Source: UBA6814 sp040753075 (GTDB taxonomy: Bacteria > Desulfobacterota > Desulfovibrionia > Desulfovibrionales > Desulfovibrionaceae). Taken from it: 24,248 bases of DNA. Positions 22,201 to 24,248 of the stretch are shown piece by piece (positions within the stretch are counted from its first letter, which is position 1; every line of letters begins with the position of its first letter). The DNA lies in assembly GCA_040753075.1 (NCBI GenBank), contig JBFMHA010000057.1, forward strand, positions 1 to 24,248. The letters are read 5' to 3'. Below the pieces are notes generated by a model. It was not told where the DNA came from, searched no databases, and saw only the letters and a list, made by a program, of their open reading frames with translations. The translations under genes and the position numbers were made by a program.

Positions 22201-24248
22201 TAATCGTCGTTGGCCGCCAGGGTGTCGGCGCCCACCAGGGTGTCGTTGTAGTCCGTGCCCAGCACGTACGCGATGTTGGACAGGCTGGCCGTGGCCCCGC
22301 CCGTTACCGAGCCGCTCTGCAGGTTCACGCTCACCGCGGAGGTTCCCGAGGCGAACATGAGCCAGTCGTTGCCACCGCCGCCGTTGGCCGTATCCGTACC
22401 GCCGTGGCCGATGACCAGGGTGTCGTTGCCCGAGCCGCCGAAGAGGGAGTTGGCGTTGGCGTCGCCCACGATGCAGTCGTTGTAGCCGGACCCGATGACG
22501 TTCTCGATGCCGGTCAGGGTGTCCGTGTACCCGTCGTGGGTGGCCCGGCCCGCGGTGAGGTCGATGGTGGAGGCCCCGGCCGAGGAGTAGGAGGCCGTGT
22601 CCGTTTCCGATCCTCCGACCAGGCAGTCGTTGCCGTTGCCGCCCGACAGGGTGTCGTTTCCGGCCTCGCCGAGCAGGGTGTCGTTGTCGCAATCCCCGCT
22701 CAGAGAGTCGTTGCCCGCCCCGCCCAGCAGGCAGTCGTTGCCCGTCCAGCCCGACAGGGTGTCGTTGCCGTCCTCGCCCAGCAGGGTGTCGCTGCCGTCC
22801 TCGCCGCGCAGGCAGTCGTTGCCCGCACCGCCGAGCAGGCAGTCGTTGCCCGCGCCGCCGGACAGGGTGTCGTTGCCGTCCTCGCCCAGCAGGGTGTCGT
22901 TGCCGGAGTCGCCGCCCAGACAGTCGTTGCCCGCACCGCCCAGGATGGAGTCGTTGCCCCCGCCGCCGAACAGGGTGTTGGCCAGGGTGTCGCCGATGGC
23001 GGTGTCGGAGTACATGCTTCCGATGGCCGCCTCGATGCCGGAAAGGTAGGTGACGCCGGACAGGTCCAGGCCCCTGGCCGTTCCCGCGGTCATGTCCAGC
23101 GTGCCGCCCTGGCCCTCGGCCTCGGTGAACTGGACCCAGTCGATGCCCGCCCCGCCCACGATGGAGTCGTCGCCGTCGCCGGCCTCGAAGGTGTCGTTGC
23201 CGCCGCCGCCCACCATGGTGTCGTTGCCCGTTCCGCCGGCGAAGAACTGGTTGTAGTTGTCGCTGTCCGTGCCGCCGTACAGGCAGTCGTTGTACTGCGA
23301 TCCCTCCACCCGGCAGATGCCGTACAGCGAGTCCGTGGACCCGCCGGTGGCCACGCCCGTGACCAGGTTCACCGTCACCGGGTTGGCGTTGAACTCGTAG
23401 GTCACGTAGGTGCTGGAATTCCCCACGAAGGTGTCGTTGCCCGCGCCGCCCACCAGGGCCACGCCGGTGCCGGTGGCCACCAGGCAGTCGTCCCCGGTGC
23501 TGCCGTAGACGCTGTCGTAGGACCCGCCGGCCACGATGGTATCGTCGCCGTACCCGCCGTCCACGTAGTTGCGGCTACCGGTGGTGTATAAGGAATCCTC
23601 GCCCTCGCCTCCCTCCAGGGAGTCGTAGCCGTTGCCGATGAGCGTGTCCTTGCCGGCCCCGCCGTTGATGAGGTCGTTGCCGCCGCCCCCGTCGAGCCAG
23701 TCGCGGCCGGGACCGCCGTCGATGGTGTCGTTGAAGCCCCCGCCGTAGATCGTGTCCCCGCCGTCGTTGCCGAAGGCCAGCCAGGAGTAGTGCCAGTCCA
23801 GGGACTGGTAGTCGGCCCAGTAGTTGCCGGTAAAGGTCTGGTAGGCGCCGGCGACCCCGCCCCCGTCGACCGGAAGCGTGGGGACAGGGAAGAGGTTAGG
23901 CGGGAGTTCCGTGAACAGGTCCGTCCCGAAAAACGGATCGAAGACTCCCGCGAAGGGATCGAAGCCCAAGCCGGGGCCGAAGTCGAAACCGGGACCGAAG
24001 TCGAAGCCGGGACCTAAGCCGAAGCCGGGGCCGAAGCCCGGGACCGGACCGAAGCCCGGGCCAGGGCCGAAGCCCAGGTCCGGGCCGAACTGCCCGATCA
24101 CGGGGCCCAGGGCCGGACCTTCGGGTCCCAGGGCCGGGCCTTCGGGACCCAGGGCCGGGCCTTCGCCCAGTTCGTCGCCCGGCCCCTCGGGGCCGAGGCC
24201 GGGGCCGGGGCCGGCTTCCGGACCGGCCTCCACCGGTCCCTCGGCCAG
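19230..24248 (-). CDS. Giant RTX calcium-binding repeat protein, 5' end outside window
   Basis: At least 1667 residues are visible from a GTG at 24233, but the frame stays open to the right edge, so the true start is probably beyond it. Numbered from that GTG, residues 1-110 are Gly/Pro/Phe-rich with short tandem repeats. From about 158 to 1550 the protein is built of RTX nonapeptides (GGxGxDxLx; e.g. GGAGNDTL), grouped with recurring modules of the type VTVNLLSGVATGQGTDSLSG-IENIxGS. This fold binds calcium as a parallel beta-roll. The last ~110 residues (DTIKDFTGGLDKFSF...TLWYDADGTAGSGTALQVAT) match the C-terminal region of type I-secreted RTX proteins. No anchor of JDVT type is present, and no T1SS genes are in the window. 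No catalytic domain is seen. An adhesin or extracellular matrix protein is likely. Twenty-two Cys residues are unusual for this class. Confidence 0.9.
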   Translation of the reverse strand: MAEGPVEAGPEAGPGPGLGPEGPGDELGEGPALGPEGPALGPEGPALGPVIGQFGPDLGFGPGPGFGPVPGFGPGFGLGPGFDFGPGFDFGPGLGFDPFAGVFDPFFGTDLFTELPPNLFPVPTLPVDGGGVAGAYQTFTGNYWADYQSLDWHYSWLAFGNDGGDTIYGGGFNDTIDGGPGRDWLDGGGGNDLINGGAGKDTLIGNGYDSLEGGEGEDSLYTTGSRNYVDGGYGDDTIVAGGSYDSVYGSTGDDCLVATGTGVALVGGAGNDTFVGNSSTYVTYEFNANPVTVNLVTGVATGGSTDSLYGICRVEGSQYNDCLYGGTDSDNYNQFFAGGTGNDTMVGGGGNDTFEAGDGDDSIVGGAGIDWVQFTEAEGQGGTLDMTAGTARGLDLSGVTYLSGIEAAIGSMYSDTAIGDTLANTLFGGGGNDSILGGAGNDCLGGDSGNDTLLGEDGNDTLSGGAGNDCLLGGAGNDCLRGEDGSDTLLGEDGNDTLSGWTGNDCLLGGAGNDSLSGDCDNDTLLGEAGNDTLSGGNGNDCLVGGSETDTASYSSAGASTIDLTAGRATHDGYTDTLTGIENVIGSGYNDCIVGDANANSLFGGSGNDTLVIGHGGTDTANGGGGNDWLMFASGTSAVSVNLQSGSVTGGATASLSNIAYVLGTDYNDTLVGADTLAANDDYNRLLGGAGNDSLVAGLHTADTLIGGAGNDCLIGESSYRNDWADYASSTSGLTLGLNADSGAGTMSGEGEDSLSGIYNVRGGAGGDSLEVTGGSNYGVWFVGYDGNDTLVGGAKNDTLDGGSGNDTLTGGQGNDCLIGGTGNDCLVGSMGENSLYGGSGSDTFVGGTGSDTVFFSDLSSAVSLNFASGSATSGSDVDSLTGVEAAYGTSYNDTLMGGTGSGSLFGGSGNDSIGTSGGADFHDGEDGNDTLAGSLTSDTLIGGSGSDLVDYSGLSTAVTVTLDLGSTIALGGSYGSPNYGRASYSATTDTLVGIEGVIGTTLGDSLVGDSAANSLFGGQGMDTLYGGDGDDYLFGSKDLLANSTGDSLDGNDILLGEAGNDRLYGDYGNDSLNGGDGDDCLMGNQGNDTLNAVDSSSYADTVLGGDGDDCMLGDAGYDWLSYAGAASGVTVNLLAGTAAGQGSDGFSGFTLLYGSDYADSLVGCTSNNLIKGEYGDDTLNGGDGHDCLYGGDGNDLIYGGTGNDCLFGESGNDSLYGEAGDDTLDGGYGNDTLDGGSGNDIISGGYGYDSISGGDGDDRVTLYGSGDSNLDGGLGTDTLYLTSYYGSASWTGFEEVHLSSGPGSFTATGSLTYTLYMDGGNDTFIGSTGNDTVFGEYGNDCLLGGAGNDWLDGGDGDDTLFGQDGNDTLVGGVGTDWVEFSGSSTGVSVNLLSGVATGQGTDSLSGIENIGGTIYGDTIMGDSGNNVLDGCAGNDSMDGGAGNDYLMGEYGNDTLTGGDGDDTLNGEAGNDSMDGGVGNDWLSFECDNPTAGVTVSLLSGTATGADHGTDTFQNFEHVYGSERNDSIVGCAGANSLFGNGGNDTLVGGGGADTLSGGDGADVYHYASTSEIGDTIKDFTGGLDKFSFAGSAFGGLAPGTLNFANFEDISASGYSGGTLVDGTSAPTFVYNDQDRTLWYDADGTAGSGTALQVATIASGSNSHVENTDIVIT
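19590..23780 (-). repeat. RTX-coding tandem repeat array
   Basis: This is the DNA counterpart of the calcium-binding repeats. A 27-base period (9 codons) recurs across about 4 kb; on the plus strand it appears as the motif GTCGTTGCC followed by GCC-rich triplets. Copies are diverged and grouped into larger modules with spacer strands. Closely similar copies cluster at about 22600-22980, suggesting recent amplification there. Confidence 0.85.
23977..24075 (-). repeat. 18-bp tandem repeats coding Gly-Pro-Gly-Phe hexapeptides
   Basis: Five consecutive 18-base units begin at 23977, 23995, 24013, 24031 and 24049, with a partial sixth at 24067. They encode hexapeptides such as GPGFDF and GPGFGP at the N-terminal side of the RTX array. 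Units 1 and 2 differ by a single base. Confidence 0.8.
24111..24170 (-). repeat. 21-bp tandem repeats coding GPALGPE
   Basis: Two 21-base units (24111-24131 and 24132-24152) and a shortened third (24153-24170) encode three heptapeptide copies of the form GPALGPE in the Gly/Pro-rich region of the RTX protein. Confidence 0.8.

Noticed and set aside
19260..23591. Long open frame on the plus strand opposite the RTX gene
   Set aside because: Its apparent valine/alanine repeats are the antisense reading of the RTX repeat codons. It lacks a ribosome site and any recognisable domain.
19590..23780. CRISPR-like regular repeats
   Set aside because: The 27-base periodicity is in frame, diverged and encodes calcium-binding nonapeptides. 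There are no unique spacers and no cas genes.
1..24248. tRNA, rRNA, insertion sequences or integrase genes
   Set aside because: None could be recognised on either strand by eye. No transposase motifs or terminal repeats with target duplications were seen.

Overview
The window is about 70% G+C. It looks like a chromosomal segment of a Gram-negative, GC-rich deltaproteobacterium of Desulfovibrionales type. This lineage call is inferred from gene content (type II secretion genes beside a JDVT-CTERM sorting protease) and composition. No marker gene is present to prove it.

Layout. (1) 1-615 is the 3' end of a membrane protein, probably a GT-C type glycosyltransferase. (2) 602-5079, minus strand, holds type II secretion (T2SS) genes gspC-gspD-gspE, ending in a hairpin terminator that lies inside the convergent gene. 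(3) A 124-bp divergent promoter region follows. (4) 5204-12423, plus strand, is a tight array: a small glutamic (CPBP/Rce1-like) intramembrane protease matching MrtJ, a WD40-like lipoprotein, then gspG, H, I, J, K, L, M and N. Most pseudopilin genes overlap by 1-4 bases. No gspF or prepilin peptidase gene is present. (5) 12424-12863 is an AT-richer gap with a terminator hairpin, a promoter and a strong ribosome binding site. (6) 12864-14942 encodes a secreted Asn/Thr-rich surface protein. It has a signal peptide and a C-terminal tail of the JDVT-CTERM kind (Gly-rich linker, single Cys, hydrophobic helix, RRKK), followed by a strong terminator. (7) 15366-19052, minus strand, is a glycan-precursor cluster: HpcH/HpaI aldolase, KdsB-like cytidylyltransferase, then, from an internal promoter, an NAD-dependent epimerase, a family 2 glycosyltransferase and a DUF2304 membrane protein. 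(8) 19230 to the right edge, minus strand, is a very large RTX (hemolysin-type calcium-binding repeat) protein with a type I secretion-like C-terminus. Its 5' end is outside the window.

How they may work together. The T2SS would carry the signal-peptide-bearing surface protein across the outer membrane. MrtJ, encoded first in the T2SS operon, would cleave its Cys-containing C-terminal anchor. This gives a compact, apparently dedicated export-sort-display locus, with a WD40-like lipoprotein as a possible extra part. The sorted protein is about two-fold enriched in N-x-S/T sequons and sits beside sugar-activation genes, so glycosylation is a reasonable but unproven idea. The RTX protein is unusual in carrying 22 cysteines, mostly at one fixed position of its nonapeptide repeat.
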